Positions 6,379-15,500 of a stretch of 38,856 nt of DNA are shown here, piece by piece. Position 1 is the first letter of the stretch; every line of letters starts with the position of its first letter. The position numbers and the translations under genes were made by a program. The notes beneath the pieces are model-generated. The model saw only the letters and a program-made list of their open reading frames with translations. It was not told the origin of the DNA and did no database searches. Source of the DNA: JANNMJ01 sp031397815 (lineage in GTDB: Bacteria; Bacteroidota; Bacteroidia; Cytophagales; Hymenobacteraceae); contig JANNMJ010000214.1 in assembly GCA_031397815.1 (NCBI GenBank), positions 1 to 38,856 on the forward strand, written 5' to 3'.

Positions 6379-7896
6379 ATGAAGCTTTCTTTCAAATTAC
6401 TCGCGGGCTTCCTGTTTCTGGCGGTGCTGTTCGTGGCCGTCACCTTTGCGAATTACCAGCTCTCGCGGCGGGTGGTGCGGATTTCGCAGCGCGTGTCGTC
6501 GTCGCAGCACGTGACGAGCCGCTCGAATCAGCTTTACCGGCTGATGGTGGATATGGAAACCGGTTTTCGGGGGTACCTGCTGACGGGACGGGAAGAGACG
6601 TTGCAGCCGTATTACAGCGGGCAGCGGCGCCTAATGGATATGCACGACGAGCTGCAAAGCCTTATCGGCGACCAATCGCCGCAGCAGCAGCGCCTGCGCT
6701 TCATCGACCGGCAGTTTCGGGAATGGATCAAGTTTAGTCAGCTGCTGATTTACGAAAACCGCGCGCTGTTGCGGAAAGACCCTAGTCATTCGGGTCTGGC
6801 CGGACTCCCGCACGGCAACCTCTCGCGCCAGCTGACCGGCAAGCGGATGATGGACAAGGTCCGAAAGCAGTTCGCGGAGTTTGAAGCTCACGAGAGTCGG
6901 CGGCGCGCTTCGCAGAACGAAAAGCTTTCGGAAGCCATCACCGATACGCGCACCACGTCTATCCTGCTCACAGTCACGGGACTGGGCTTTGGCCTTTTGG
7001 GCGCTACGTACCTGATTCGGCTCCTGAGCCGCCGAATCAACCGGCAAGTGCGCTGGGCCGAACGCCTCGCGGAAGGCGATTACGACGCCCGGATGCAGGA
7101 CACCGTCGGCGATGAGCTAACCACGCTGAGCACGTCCCTCGACCGCATGGCCGAGCGGATGACGACCACCATCGCGCAACTTGAAGCCCGTAACCGCGAG
7201 CTGGACCAGTTCGCGTATATCGTCTCGCACGACCTCAAAGCCCCCCTGCGCGGCATCGAGAGCGTGAGCCGCTGGATTGAAGAGGATATGGGCGCCGACA
7301 CCCCGCCGCACATCCGCGAGTTTCTGGAGCTGATGCGCCGCCGGGTGCAGCGGATGGAAAACCTCATCAGCGGCATCCTGTCGCTTTCCCGCGTAGGGCG
7401 CACCGCCGTGAAGATTGAGCGCGTGGACGTGAGCCTGATGCTCGCCGAAATCATCGAGGATCTGGTGGTGCCGCCGGGCTTTCGGGTGCGACTGCCGCCG
7501 AAGCTGCCCGTGCTGAACACCAACCGCACGGCACTGGCGCAGGTGTTTCAGAACCTGCTTTCAAATGCCATCAAGTATCATCATCAGCCGGAAACGGGGT
7601 CGGCGACGGTGTCGTGGCGCGTCACGACCCAGCACCACGTCTTCACGATTACCGACGACGGTCCCGGCATCGCGCCGGAGTATCACGAGCGCATCTTTCA
7701 GATTTTCCAGACTCTGCAAGAGCGCGATTCTTTTGAGAGCACCGGCATCGGCCTGACGATCGTGCGCAAAATCGTCGAGCGGCAGGGCGGCACGGTCACA
7801 GTGGCGTCGGATGAGGGGCGTGGGGCGGCCTTTACCTTCTCGTGGCCGCTCGTGGATGAGGTGATTCCGGTGGTCGAAAGGGGAAAATCGGCCTGA
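6379..7896 (+). CDS. Membrane sensor histidine kinase (CHASE3-HAMP-HisKA-HATPase)
   Basis: A 505-aa two-component sensor. Residues 7-25 form the first membrane helix. A CHASE3-type extracytoplasmic domain follows, marked by DMETGFRGYLLTG at about 58-70, then a second helix at 194-216 and HAMP linker. The dimerisation/phosphoacceptor motif is IVSHDLKAPLRG with His284. The ATP-binding domain has the N-box QNLLSNAIKYH, G1 DDGPGIAPE and G2 TGIGLTIVRKIVE. This is the class of CHASE3 kinase often paired with an Rcp1-like response regulator, and exactly such a gene follows 167 bp downstream. The ligand is unknown. A CACCTTTG sequence at 6343-6350 is a weak promoter candidate. Confidence 0.95.
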   Translation: MKLSFKLLAGFLFLAVLFVAVTFANYQLSRRVVRISQRVSSSQHVTSRSNQLYRLMVDMETGFRGYLLTGREETLQPYYSGQRRLMDMHDELQSLIGDQSPQQQRLRFIDRQFREWIKFSQLLIYENRALLRKDPSHSGLAGLPHGNLSRQLTGKRMMDKVRKQFAEFEAHESRRRASQNEKLSEAITDTRTTSILLTVTGLGFGLLGATYLIRLLSRRINRQVRWAERLAEGDYDARMQDTVGDELTTLSTSLDRMAERMTTTIAQLEARNRELDQFAYIVSHDLKAPLRGIESVSRWIEEDMGADTPPHIREFLELMRRRVQRMENLISGILSLSRVGRTAVKIERVDVSLMLAEIIEDLVVPPGFRVRLPPKLPVLNTNRTALAQVFQNLLSNAIKYHHQPETGSATVSWRVTTQHHVFTITDDGPGIAPEYHERIFQIFQTLQERDSFESTGIGLTIVRKIVERQGGTVTVASDEGRGAAFTFSWPLVDEVIPVVERGKSA

Positions 7897-8063
7897 TTAT
7901 TCCCCCTGAAAGCTGAAACAATTTCCGTCCGGCGCCGCTTAGATACCCCAGCGGTCCGCCGACTTTCCGCCTAATTGTCCCTTTCCGCCGAACTTCACGG
8001 CCCGAAACAAGGCTATCGAAGCTGCATCATGCGCTTCGAGCCGTTGTTTTTCCAGTCCCCCCA

Positions 8064-8501
8064 ATGGCTCAACCCGGCACCAGTATCCTTCTCGTCGAAG
8101 ACGATCAGCTCGACACGATGAACGTCGAGCGTGAGCTGCGCAAGCTGCAAATCACCGTGCCGCTGCACAAGGCCCGGAACGGGCGCGAAGGGTTGGACCT
8201 GCTACGTGGCACTCCCAGCCAACCGGCCCTCGACCCGCTCCCGACGGTCATCCTCCTCGACATCAACATGCCGCGCATGAACGGGCTGGAGTTCCTCGCC
8301 GAGCTGCGCGCCGACGCCCGCCTCAACGCGCTCACGGTCTTCATCATGACGACCTCCGAAGAAGAAACCGACCGCGCCACCGCCCAGCGCCTCGGCGTGG
8401 CGGGTTACATCGTCAAGCCCCTCACCTTTGAGCAATTTGGCGATGGCGGGACTGGGGTTGATGGGTTTAGCTTGTTTGTGGAGTTGTTGAAGTTGAAGTA
8501 G
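8064..8501 (+). CDS. Single-domain response regulator (Rcp1-like receiver)
   Basis: A 145-aa stand-alone receiver domain with no DNA-binding output. Seen: acidic pocket VEDD at residues 11-14, phospho-acceptor Asp66 in LLDINMPRMNG, the switch Thr in IMTTSEEE (about 96) and Lys118 in GYIVKPL. The alpha4 region and C-terminus fit the Rcp1 family, partners of CHASE3 or phytochrome-type kinases. It most likely receives phosphate from the kinase encoded just upstream and acts by protein-protein contact. Same strand and 167-bp spacing suggest a common unit, though a separate promoter is possible. Confidence 0.93.
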   Translation: MAQPGTSILLVEDDQLDTMNVERELRKLQITVPLHKARNGREGLDLLRGTPSQPALDPLPTVILLDINMPRMNGLEFLAELRADARLNALTVFIMTTSEEETDRATAQRLGVAGYIVKPLTFEQFGDGGTGVDGFSLFVELLKLK

Positions 8502-8534
8502 GGCCTAGGGGTCTTTCAGGATTTTCCCATTTGG

Positions 8535-8742
8535 GCAGCCCCGTTAGGGGCTACCTTCCGGTAGCCGGGGGCAACGCCCCCGGTTAGGCGATTCCCACCC
8601 GTCGGCAGCCCCGTAAGGGGGCTACCCCCGCCCGATCAAACGCATCATTAGGTAAAATGAAAAGCCGTCAGGGTAGCCCCTACGGGGCTGCCATTGGGTC
8701 GCTTTGAGAAAGTTCTACCGGAAGAAAGCCCCTAACGGGGCT
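8535..8742. repeat. Cluster of palindromic AGCCCC(g)tTAGGGGCT-type repeats
   Basis: The gap 8502-8783 contains four copies of a palindrome of the form GCAGCCCCGTTAGGGGCTAC (8535-8554, 8605-8625, inverted at 8673-8692, shorter at 8727-8742). It also holds a perfect 8-bp hairpin at 8565-8583, CCGGGGGC-aac-GCCCCCGG. No ORF is credible. The gap separates two convergent genes, so the hairpin may end transcription from either side; the rest looks like a REP-type extragenic cluster. Confidence 0.9.
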
Positions 8743-8783
8743 TGCCCTCTTCTTGTATCTTCTTTCGCACTCTCATCCTCCCC

Positions 8784-9362
8784 CTAATACACCAACCGAA
8801 ACGTCCGCCGGTGATGCTCGGTCGGGCCGTGTTCAGTGAGGGCGGCGCGGTGATGCGTGGTAGGGTAACCGGCATTTTGCGCCCAGCCGTAAGCGGGGAA
8901 GGCGTCGTGAAGGCGGTGCATCAGCTCATCGCGGTGGGTTTTGGCGAGGATGGATGCCGCTGCAATTGCGAGGAATTGACTATCGCCGCGCACTACGCAG
9001 GTGTGCGGAATTAGGGGATACGGACGGAACCGGTTACCGTCGACTAGCAGGTGCTCGGGTTGGGGGGTCAGGCTTTCTACGGCGCGATGCATCGCTAAAT
9101 AGCTGGCTTGCGCGATGTTATGGCGCTCGATCTCTTCTACGGAAGCTTCGGCTACGGCCCACGAAACGGCGTCGCGGACGATATCTAGACGCAGGGCATC
9201 GCGTTGGCGCGCTGAGAGGAGCTTGCTGTCGGTGAGGCGGGAGTGCTGGTAATGGGGCGGCAGGATTACGGCCGCCGCCACCACCGGCCCGGCCAAGCAG
9301 CCGCGACCGGCTTCATCGAGCCCGGCTTCCACGAGGCCTAACGTATGGTAAGAGCGAAGCAC
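8784..9362 (-). CDS. rnhB: Ribonuclease HII
   Basis: Endonuclease that cuts the RNA strand of RNA-DNA hybrids and starts removal of misincorporated ribonucleotides. Seen: the catalytic DE pair in GLDEAGRGCLAGPVVAAAV near the N-terminus, LTDSKLLSARQR, LLVDGNRFRPYP and the SILAKTHRDELM helix, all characteristic of class II RNases H, with C-terminal GYPTTHHRAAL. I choose the GTG at 9362, which gives MLRSYHTLGLVEAGLDEAGRG, the usual N-terminus in Cytophagales, and a normal length of 192 aa. The frame stays open to about 9953, but that part is antisense to the next gene. A GACCTTTG lies about 27 nt upstream of the start. Confidence 0.94.
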   Translation of the reverse strand: MLRSYHTLGLVEAGLDEAGRGCLAGPVVAAAVILPPHYQHSRLTDSKLLSARQRDALRLDIVRDAVSWAVAEASVEEIERHNIAQASYLAMHRAVESLTPQPEHLLVDGNRFRPYPLIPHTCVVRGDSQFLAIAAASILAKTHRDELMHRLHDAFPAYGWAQNAGYPTTHHRAALTEHGPTEHHRRTFRLVY

Positions 9363-9500
9363 GATTTTCAGGAGTTTTGCAGAAGGTTTTGACGGGAGCG
9401 CAAAGGTCGGGCGCCGTCCGCAGCCCGTAGCTTCGCCGTTGGGAAAGGCGTGTTTCGGCGCCGATCCTTGTCTCCCACATTTCCCCCCTGCTCCGCAACC

Positions 9501-10502
9501 GTGATTGAGTTTACCGCCTTTCAAGTCCGCGAAGAGGCGGACGGTACTTTCAGCCGCCACCTCATTCGGCGCACCACCGACGAGCTGCCCGCGGGCGACG
9601 TCCTGATTCGGGTCGCGTTTTCGGCCCTCAATTACAAGGATGCCCTTTCGGCGAGCGGCCATAAGGGCATCACGCGGAAGTTTCCGCACACGCCGGGCAT
9701 CGATGCATCGGGCATCGTGGCGGAAAGCAGCGTGCCGGAGTTTACGGTCGGGCAGCGCGTGCTGGTCACGAGTTTCGATATGGGGATGAACACCGCCGGG
9801 GGGTTCGCCGAGTACATCCGCGTTCCGGCCGGGTGGGTGGTCCCCCTCCCCGACTCGCTTTCCCTCGCCGAGAGTATGATTCTGGGCACTGGCGGTCTTA
9901 CGGCGGCCCTTTCGCTCTGGAAGCTGGAACGCAACGGTCTGCAACCAAGCCACGGCCCCGTGCTGGTGACGGGCGCGAGCGGCGGCGTGGGTTCCGTGGC
10001 GGTGGCGCTGCTGCGCCGGGCGGGCTACGAGGTCATCGCGGCATCGGGCACCCCGGCGGCGTATGATCTGCTGCGCGAGCTGGGCGCGACGGAAATAGTC
10101 GACCGCGCGGCCGTGGACGACACTTCCGGCAAAGCCCTCCTGCCGGTCCGGTGGGCGGCGGCGATTGATACCGTCGGCGGAAATATGCTCAGCACGGCCA
10201 TCAAAGCGTGTCGGCCGGAAGGGTCGGTGGCGGTGATTGGGCTGGTGGCCGACAACAAGTTCACCACCACCGTGTACCCGTTTCTGATTCGGGGCGTGAA
10301 CGTGTTAGGCATCGAAACCGGCACCACTGACATCAACCTCCGGCGCGAGCTTTGGAACCGCCTCGCCACTACTTGGCGTCTCCCCGACCTGTCGGCGCTA
10401 GTATCGTACATCACCCTCCCGCAGCTTTCCGACCACATCGACCTGATTCTAAAGGGCCAAACGCAAGGCCGCATCGTGCTCAAGCTGGCAACTGCGGAAT
10501 AA
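9501..10502 (+). CDS. YhdH/YhfP-family NADPH-dependent quinone oxidoreductase (AcuI-like)
   Basis: Zinc-free medium-chain dehydrogenase/reductase; characterised relatives reduce acrylyl-CoA to propionyl-CoA using NADPH. Seen: SALNYKDALSASGHKGITRKFPHTPGIDASG (about 41-71), diagnostic of the YhdH group; the nucleotide-binding VTGASGGVGS at 156-165; and AAIDTVGG with the family-typical C-terminal GRIVLKL. The 333-aa length is normal. The GTG at 9501 is used because the preceding 17 codons are low-quality proline/serine sequence. It is divergent from rnhB with 138 bp between. The physiological substrate is not provable from sequence. Confidence 0.9.
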   Translation: MIEFTAFQVREEADGTFSRHLIRRTTDELPAGDVLIRVAFSALNYKDALSASGHKGITRKFPHTPGIDASGIVAESSVPEFTVGQRVLVTSFDMGMNTAGGFAEYIRVPAGWVVPLPDSLSLAESMILGTGGLTAALSLWKLERNGLQPSHGPVLVTGASGGVGSVAVALLRRAGYEVIAASGTPAAYDLLRELGATEIVDRAAVDDTSGKALLPVRWAAAIDTVGGNMLSTAIKACRPEGSVAVIGLVADNKFTTTVYPFLIRGVNVLGIETGTTDINLRRELWNRLATTWRLPDLSALVSYITLPQLSDHIDLILKGQTQGRIVLKLATAE

Positions 10503-10532
10503 CGCCATCCAACCTATTCCACAACTGCCTCG

Positions 10533-10556
10533 CAACTGCGGGCAAAGCCCGAGTTG
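10533..10556. terminator. Hairpin after the oxidoreductase gene
   Basis: CAACTgCGGGC (10533-10543) pairs with GCCCGaGTTG (10547-10556) around AAA, with one opposed mismatch. It lies 31 bp after the upstream stop. No T-tract follows, so termination is tentative. An AT-rich stretch with GTTATgtataattgATAAC at about 10563-10581 then precedes the Nudix gene and could be its promoter or operator. Confidence 0.45.
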
Positions 10557-10591
10557 CCATTCGTTATGTATAATTGATAACTGCCTGATTG

Positions 10592-11149
10592 ATGGAAAAG
10601 AACCCGTGGACGCGCCTTAGCTCGCGTGCCATTTATGACAACCGCTGGATTTCGGTCCGCGAAGACCAAGTGCTGAACCCCGCCGGTGGGCCGGGGATTT
10701 ACGGCGTTGTTTCGTTCAAGAACAAGGCAATCGGCATCGTGCCGGTGGATGCGGAGGGCAATACGTGGCTCGTGGGCCAGTATCGGTACACGTTGGAAGA
10801 GTATTCGTGGGAGATTCCGATGGGCGGCGGGCCGAATGAGAACGACCCGCTTGACTCGGCGCAACGTGAGTTGCTGGAAGAAACCGGCTTCACCGCCGCC
10901 CGCTGGACGCGCCTCTCGCGGCTGCACACCTCCAACTCCGTCACCGACGAAGAAGGGTTCGTGTTTCTGGCCGAAGACCTCACGCCCGGCCCCGCCCAAC
11001 CGGAAGAAACCGAAGACCTGCGCGTCTGGAAACTCCCGCTTCGCGAAGCCGTCCGGATGTGCCTCGACGACCGCATCACCGATTGCATCTCGGTCTGCGC
11101 GCTGCTCAAAGCCGCCGCCATCCTCGGCATCGACGCGCGCGAGGCGTAA
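10592..11149 (+). CDS. Nudix hydrolase, ADP-ribose pyrophosphatase-like
   Basis: A 185-aa Nudix protein that probably hydrolyses a nucleoside diphosphate-linked compound such as ADP-ribose or a nucleotide sugar. Seen: the beta-rich N-terminal part (VSFKNKAIGIVPVDAEGNTWLVGQYR), EIPMGGG leading into the Nudix helix, and the metal-binding REL-LEETGF at 92-100. The canonical first Glu of the GX5EX7REUXEEXGU box aligns with Asn84, while a Glu sits one position earlier. This is a small departure worth noting; catalytic acids of the REXXEE core are intact. ATG at 10592 is preceded by an in-frame TTG, giving little difference. Confidence 0.88.
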   Translation: MEKNPWTRLSSRAIYDNRWISVREDQVLNPAGGPGIYGVVSFKNKAIGIVPVDAEGNTWLVGQYRYTLEEYSWEIPMGGGPNENDPLDSAQRELLEETGFTAARWTRLSRLHTSNSVTDEEGFVFLAEDLTPGPAQPEETEDLRVWKLPLREAVRMCLDDRITDCISVCALLKAAAILGIDAREA

Positions 11150-11213
11150 GTGGTGCGCTAGCTGTGCGCTAACTATACACTCAGGTAGCGGGCGGGCTAC
11201 AAGGCCCCGCCCC

Positions 11214-11221
11214 TACTTTTG
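11214..11221 (+). promoter_or_regulatory. -7 box (TACTTTTG) five nucleotides from the plsC-like ATG
   Basis: Exact TAnnTTTG match at 11214-11221, followed by CGTGT and the ATG at 11227. Transcription starting a few bases after the box would give an mRNA with essentially no leader. A GC-rich partial stem (around 11195-11213) lies directly upstream. Confidence 0.6.
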
Positions 11222-11226
11222 CGTGT

Positions 11227-12024
11227 ATGAGTAGGCTGTTCCGCACCATCGGGCATCGGTTATACACCATCTGGTGCGTGTCGTGGTTCTTGATTCCGTT
11301 TCTGATTACGTGGCCGTTGCAGCTGTTACTCAGCAGTTTCCCGGCGGGCCGTCCGTGGCTGCACGGCCTGAACCGCCTGTGGTCGAAGTTTCAGCTTCGG
11401 ATGTATCTCGCGCCGATTGAAGTGCGCGGCGAGCCGCATCCGGGCGGAATCGGACCGGTGATTTTCTGCGCGAATCATTCTTCTTACATCGATATCCCGG
11501 TCCTGTTCGACGCCATTCCCGGTTACACGAACATCATCGGGAAGGCGGCGCTGGGACGCGTGCCGCTCTGGGGCCGCATCTTCCGCTCCACGTACCTCAC
11601 CGTCGACCGGCGGAGCGCCGTCAGCCGGGGACGCTCAGTGGTGGACAGCGCCCGCTCACTCCTCGCAGGGCGCGACCTGATCGTGTTCCCCGAAGGCAGT
11701 ATCGGGCCGCGCCCCGGTCAGCACCTGTTGCCGTTCAAGGATGGGGCTTTCCGGCTCGCCATCGAGCAGCAAGTGCCGCTTGTGCCCGTCACGATGCCCT
11801 ACAATCACCGCTTCTTCCCCGATTTGGGGGGAAGGCTGCGTCTGCGGCGGCATCGGTTCCTGACAGTGTTTCATCCGCCCATCTTCACCACTGGCCTCAC
11901 CATCGCCGACATCCCGGAGCTGCGCGCCAAAGTCCGCGAAATCATCGAATCTGCCCTTGATCCCGCTTCCGAACCCGCTGATTCTCCGTTCCGGGGAAAA
12001 GTAATTTCAGAAGACGAAGGTTGA
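11227..12024 (+). CDS. 1-acyl-sn-glycerol-3-phosphate acyltransferase (PlsC-like)
   Basis: Membrane-bound lysophospholipid acyltransferase; makes phosphatidic acid from lysophosphatidic acid and an acyl donor, or acylates a related acceptor. Seen: N-terminal hydrophobic helix (about 15-37), catalytic HX4D motif NHSSYID with His84 and Asp89, the substrate-binding VFPEGSIG at 153-160 and the IPLVPV-like QQVPLVPVTMP motif. The length of 265 aa is usual. It is the middle gene of a same-strand run, nudix-plsC-gatC, but the promoter box directly before it suggests independent transcription. A shorter hydrophilic tail rich in acidic residues follows the conserved domain. Confidence 0.9.
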   Translation: MSRLFRTIGHRLYTIWCVSWFLIPFLITWPLQLLLSSFPAGRPWLHGLNRLWSKFQLRMYLAPIEVRGEPHPGGIGPVIFCANHSSYIDIPVLFDAIPGYTNIIGKAALGRVPLWGRIFRSTYLTVDRRSAVSRGRSVVDSARSLLAGRDLIVFPEGSIGPRPGQHLLPFKDGAFRLAIEQQVPLVPVTMPYNHRFFPDLGGRLRLRRHRFLTVFHPPIFTTGLTIADIPELRAKVREIIESALDPASEPADSPFRGKVISEDEG

Positions 12025-12029
12025 GGAGA

Positions 12030-12160
12030 GATGTGATAGGAGATGTGAAAGATTTGAAAGGGATGTGAGAGATGTGAATCATTTCAACGATGCCTTTCTT
12101 ACGCACATCAACACATCCTTCACACCCCCACATCCTTCACATCCCCACATCTTTCACATC
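12030..12160. repeat. Low-complexity foldback of GATGTGAAAG / CTTTCACATC units
   Basis: The left half of the 12025-12185 gap is made of GATGTGAAAG-like units and the right half of CACATCCTTC-like units, so the two halves are reverse complements in a loose sense and can fold together. The same unit is seen at 4571-4622. It lies between the acyltransferase and gatC genes. I regard upstream in-frame codons of gatC in this stretch as spurious. Confidence 0.75.
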
Positions 12161-12185
12161 TGTCCCCCCTACCCCCTCCCTCAAA

Positions 12186-12470
12186 ATGACTGACCTCACG
12201 ACCCTTCGCCAACTGGCGCATTTATCCCGTTTGGAGCTTGACCCGGCGCGGGAAGCCAAGATGCTCACCGACCTCAACGAGATCCTCGCGTGGGTGGATA
12301 AGCTTCGCGAAATCGACACGACCGGCGTCGAGCCGCTCGTGTACCTCTCCGACAACGTCAACGTGATGCGCCCCGACGAAGCGCACAATTCCGTTGGCCA
12401 CGCCGACGCTCTGCGCAACGCCCCGCGCAAGGATTCCGACTATTTCCGCGTTCCGAAAGTCATCGAGTAG
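12186..12470 (+). CDS. gatC: Glutamyl-tRNA(Gln)/aspartyl-tRNA(Asn) amidotransferase subunit C
   Basis: Small 94-aa subunit that stabilises the GatCAB complex, which converts mischarged Glu-tRNA(Gln) or Asp-tRNA(Asn) to the amide form. Seen: N-terminal LRQLAHLSRLEL, then LNEILAWVDKLREIDTTGVEPL, the helix-turn conserved in GatC, and the C-terminal LRNAPRKDSDYFRVPKVIE tail that wraps GatA. The ATG at 12186 gives the normal length. gatA and gatB are not in this window, which is common in Bacteroidota where the genes are dispersed. Confidence 0.95.
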   Translation: MTDLTTLRQLAHLSRLELDPAREAKMLTDLNEILAWVDKLREIDTTGVEPLVYLSDNVNVMRPDEAHNSVGHADALRNAPRKDSDYFRVPKVIE

Positions 12471-12498
12471 CCGCGTAGCTGCCCGCGGGCAGGCTGAT

Positions 12499-12520
12499 GG
12501 GCGGGCAATCTGGCCCGCCC
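12499..12520. terminator. GC-rich hairpin after gatC
   Basis: GGGCGGGC (12499-12506) and GCCCGCCC (12513-12520) form a perfect 8-bp stem with a 6-nt loop, 28 bp after the gatC stop. A related sequence with GGGCGGGCT and GGCCCCGCCCCTAC is found before plsC at 11190-11215, so this may be a dispersed extragenic palindrome as well as a terminator. Confidence 0.5.
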
Positions 12521-12569
12521 CTACCGCAGGCTATCCGAATCTCTGAAGCGCGTCCTCACTATTCTGCAT

Positions 12570-15500
12570 TTGGAAACCGCCGATTCTTCCTTCTCCATCC
12601 TCACCTTCTGGCGGCGCTGGCCCGCGGCGGTTCGTCCGCTGCTCGCCCTCGCCGCCATCACGTTTGTAGTGGCGCTCGGGCTGAGCGTCGCCGCCTACCT
12701 CCGCGCCGACGACGCCGTGCGTCCGTGGCAAGCCATCACCGACCTCCAACCGCTCGACGTCGCCGTTGATTCCGTGCGGGTCGGCACACTGGCGATGCCC
12801 GTGCTGGAACCCGGTTTCGTGGCGACGCAAATCCTCGTCCCGGCGCAGCCCATCGTGAATCTGTGGGCGGCGGGGTGGTTTCTGGCGCTCCTCGCCACGG
12901 TGCTAATCGGGTATCTGACGGTGCTGCCGGGCCTCGGCTGGCGCGCTTTTCTGGTGGCGGCGGGGGCGGTTACGTTCTTCCTCAGCACCCTTAATCTCGA
13001 TTTGCTCGGCTTGTTTCCGCCGTTTGGTCCGGCGGGGTCGTGGCTGAATCAGGGGGCGCTGCTGCTCTCGGTTGTGCTCCTCGTCGGACCGGCTTGGACG
13101 CTGCACGCGTTCTACCCCGGCGTCGGGCCGACGCGCCGATTGGTGCTCTTCGCGACCCTCGTCCTCGGCCTCGGTGCGCTGATTTTCTGGCGCAGTCCGC
13201 TCGGCGTGGGCCGCACGCAGCTGCATCTGGCGAGCTACGGAATGGCGGGCGCCCTCGGCGGTGTGGTGGCGCTGGTGCTGTGGGTGGCCTACGAAAACGT
13301 GCGCGCCATTCTCTGGCTGACGGGGCAGGCCGACACCCCCGCACGGCGGCGCGGACTGGGTGCTTTCGCCTTCGCGACGGCCCTTTACCTCCTCAATCTG
13401 CTCCTGCTGTTTCTGGATGCGTTCGGCTTCGTGACCCTCGGCGGGGCGTTTCTGGATGCGTTTTTCGTCCTGCTTTCCTCGATTATCAGCGGGCTGATTG
13501 GGCTTCGGCTGCGCGAAACGGAATACGGGCGCGCCATCTCGTACCTGTTGATGCTGCCGCTGTACCTGCTGCTCGCGGCGCTCACGCTCGGCACGCTCGG
13601 CTACGGCTTCGCGACCGCCAACGGCCCACTGCTCGAAGCGTTCACGGACGGTGTCGTGCTGACGCACCTGATGGGCGGCGGGGCGTTCTTTCTGTACATC
13701 ATTTACAACTTCACACCGCTTCTGCAAAAGCGGATGCGGGCGTACCGGGTGGTGTTTCAGCCCCAGCGGCTGCCCCTGCTGATGATGTACGCGGTGATGG
13801 CGGTCGGGATTCTGTCGGTGCTCATGCGACAGCAATTTTTCCTGAATCGACTCTTTAAAGCCGCGTACTACAACGGTTTAGGCGACCTCTACCGCGCCGC
13901 CCACGAAGACGCCCTCGCCGACGCCACCTACCAGCGCGCCGACGCGTACGTGCCGTTCGATGAGAAAGCGAACACCAGCCGCGCCGCCCTCGCGCACGCT
14001 CACGACGAGCTTCAGCTAGAGCAAAATCTCCTCCGCCGGGCACTGAAACGCACTCCTTCCGAGAAGACCTACGCCGCCCTCTCGGCGTCCTACGCGAGCA
14101 GCGAGACCGCTTTTTTCGAGCAGCAACGTATCCTCACCGAAGCCCGCCGGGCGTTCCCGCGCTCGCCGGTTCCGGCGCTGCTGCTGGGCACGCTTTACAG
14201 CCGAACGGCGCTCTCGGATTCGGTTAAGTATTACTTCGCGAAAGCCGCCCGCTACGCCACCTTGCCCGTGCGCGGCCCCTTGCTCACGAACGAGCTGGCG
14301 TGGCTCATCCGGCAGCGCGACGACGTAGCCGCGACCGACCTCGCCCGCCAAGTCAACTACGCCGACCCACTGGCCGCGCAAGCCAATGCGGCGCTGGTCG
14401 CACTCGTGACCGGTCGCCGACTGGCCGTAGCGCCGCCCATCGGCAACCTATCCGATTCGCTCACCGCCGAGTCGTTCGCGTGGCTCGCGCACCGGGCGCT
14501 GCGCCTGACGCAAATCGGCGACACCTCGCTTCTGCCCGCCATTACGCACCTCACCAATCAGCCCGCGAATTCCGTTTGGGCGCCTGATTTGCTCGAAATC
14601 CGCTCCCTCGGCCTCCGCGCCAGCGGTCGGGTTTCTGCCTCCCGTAGCGCCCTTTTGGAGCGCGCCGAAGGAGCCGACGGCGAAGTAGCCGGACGCCGAT
14701 ACCGCATCCTCGGCCTGTGGGCGCTCGTCGATGAGCAGCCCGCGCAAGCCGTGGAATGGCTTTCGAGGGCGGCGAATCGGGGCGACCAGTCGGCGTATCT
14801 CTACCGCGTGGTGGCGTTGGCGCGGGCGGGTCAGCTCGATTCGGCCCGGAGCGCGATTCCTGTGCTGTTCACCTCCGGCGACCCGGCCCTCACCCGCACG
14901 GCCCGGCGGTTGCAGCTGATTCTCACCTCCTCGGCGGCGGCGATGACCGATGATTCCCTTCGAACCGATTTCATCGTGCTGCGCGCCGCCACGGCCAATC
15001 CGGCCCTGCTGGATTCGCTGGCTGCCACCATCAGCCGTCCCGCCGAGCGCGCCGTGGCCGTGGTCGAGCTAGCCAATCGCGCATTGGCAGCCGGGGAAGC
15101 TGGTCGGGCTTACCGCCTGACGAGTTTGGCGCCGAAAGCCGCCGCCGTCCGGTGGCTGCGGGCGGAAGCGGCGCTACGGACCGGGCGGATCGCGGAAGCG
15201 GGCAAGCTGCTGGAGTCGATGCCGAATCCGCGTGACACCCGCGCCGTCGCGTGGCATTTGTACATCAGCGGCGCGCTCGCGGAAGCCCGCAACGACGTAA
15301 AAGGCGCCACTGCCGCCTTCGCGGCCCTACCCGCCCGGGCGCCGTGGCTGGAGCGCGGCCTGTTGGCGGCGGCCGAGTTCTTCACCCGTCACCCGCCCCG
15401 CGCCGAGCCGCTCGCAGCGTACAACACCCTCCTGACGGGCGTGAAATTCAACCCGCAATCGGCGGCGCTGTGGCAGGCGTACGCCTTCGCGAGCATCCGC

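Noticed and set aside
9363..9953. N-terminal extension of RNase HII
   Set aside because: It is antisense to the clear YhdH/YhfP oxidoreductase gene and lacks any domain; the GTG at 9362 gives the normal RNase HII N-terminus.
12903..13835. 310-aa minus-strand ORF
   Set aside because: Antisense shadow of the 1021-aa membrane protein, almost entirely R, Q, E, H and P.
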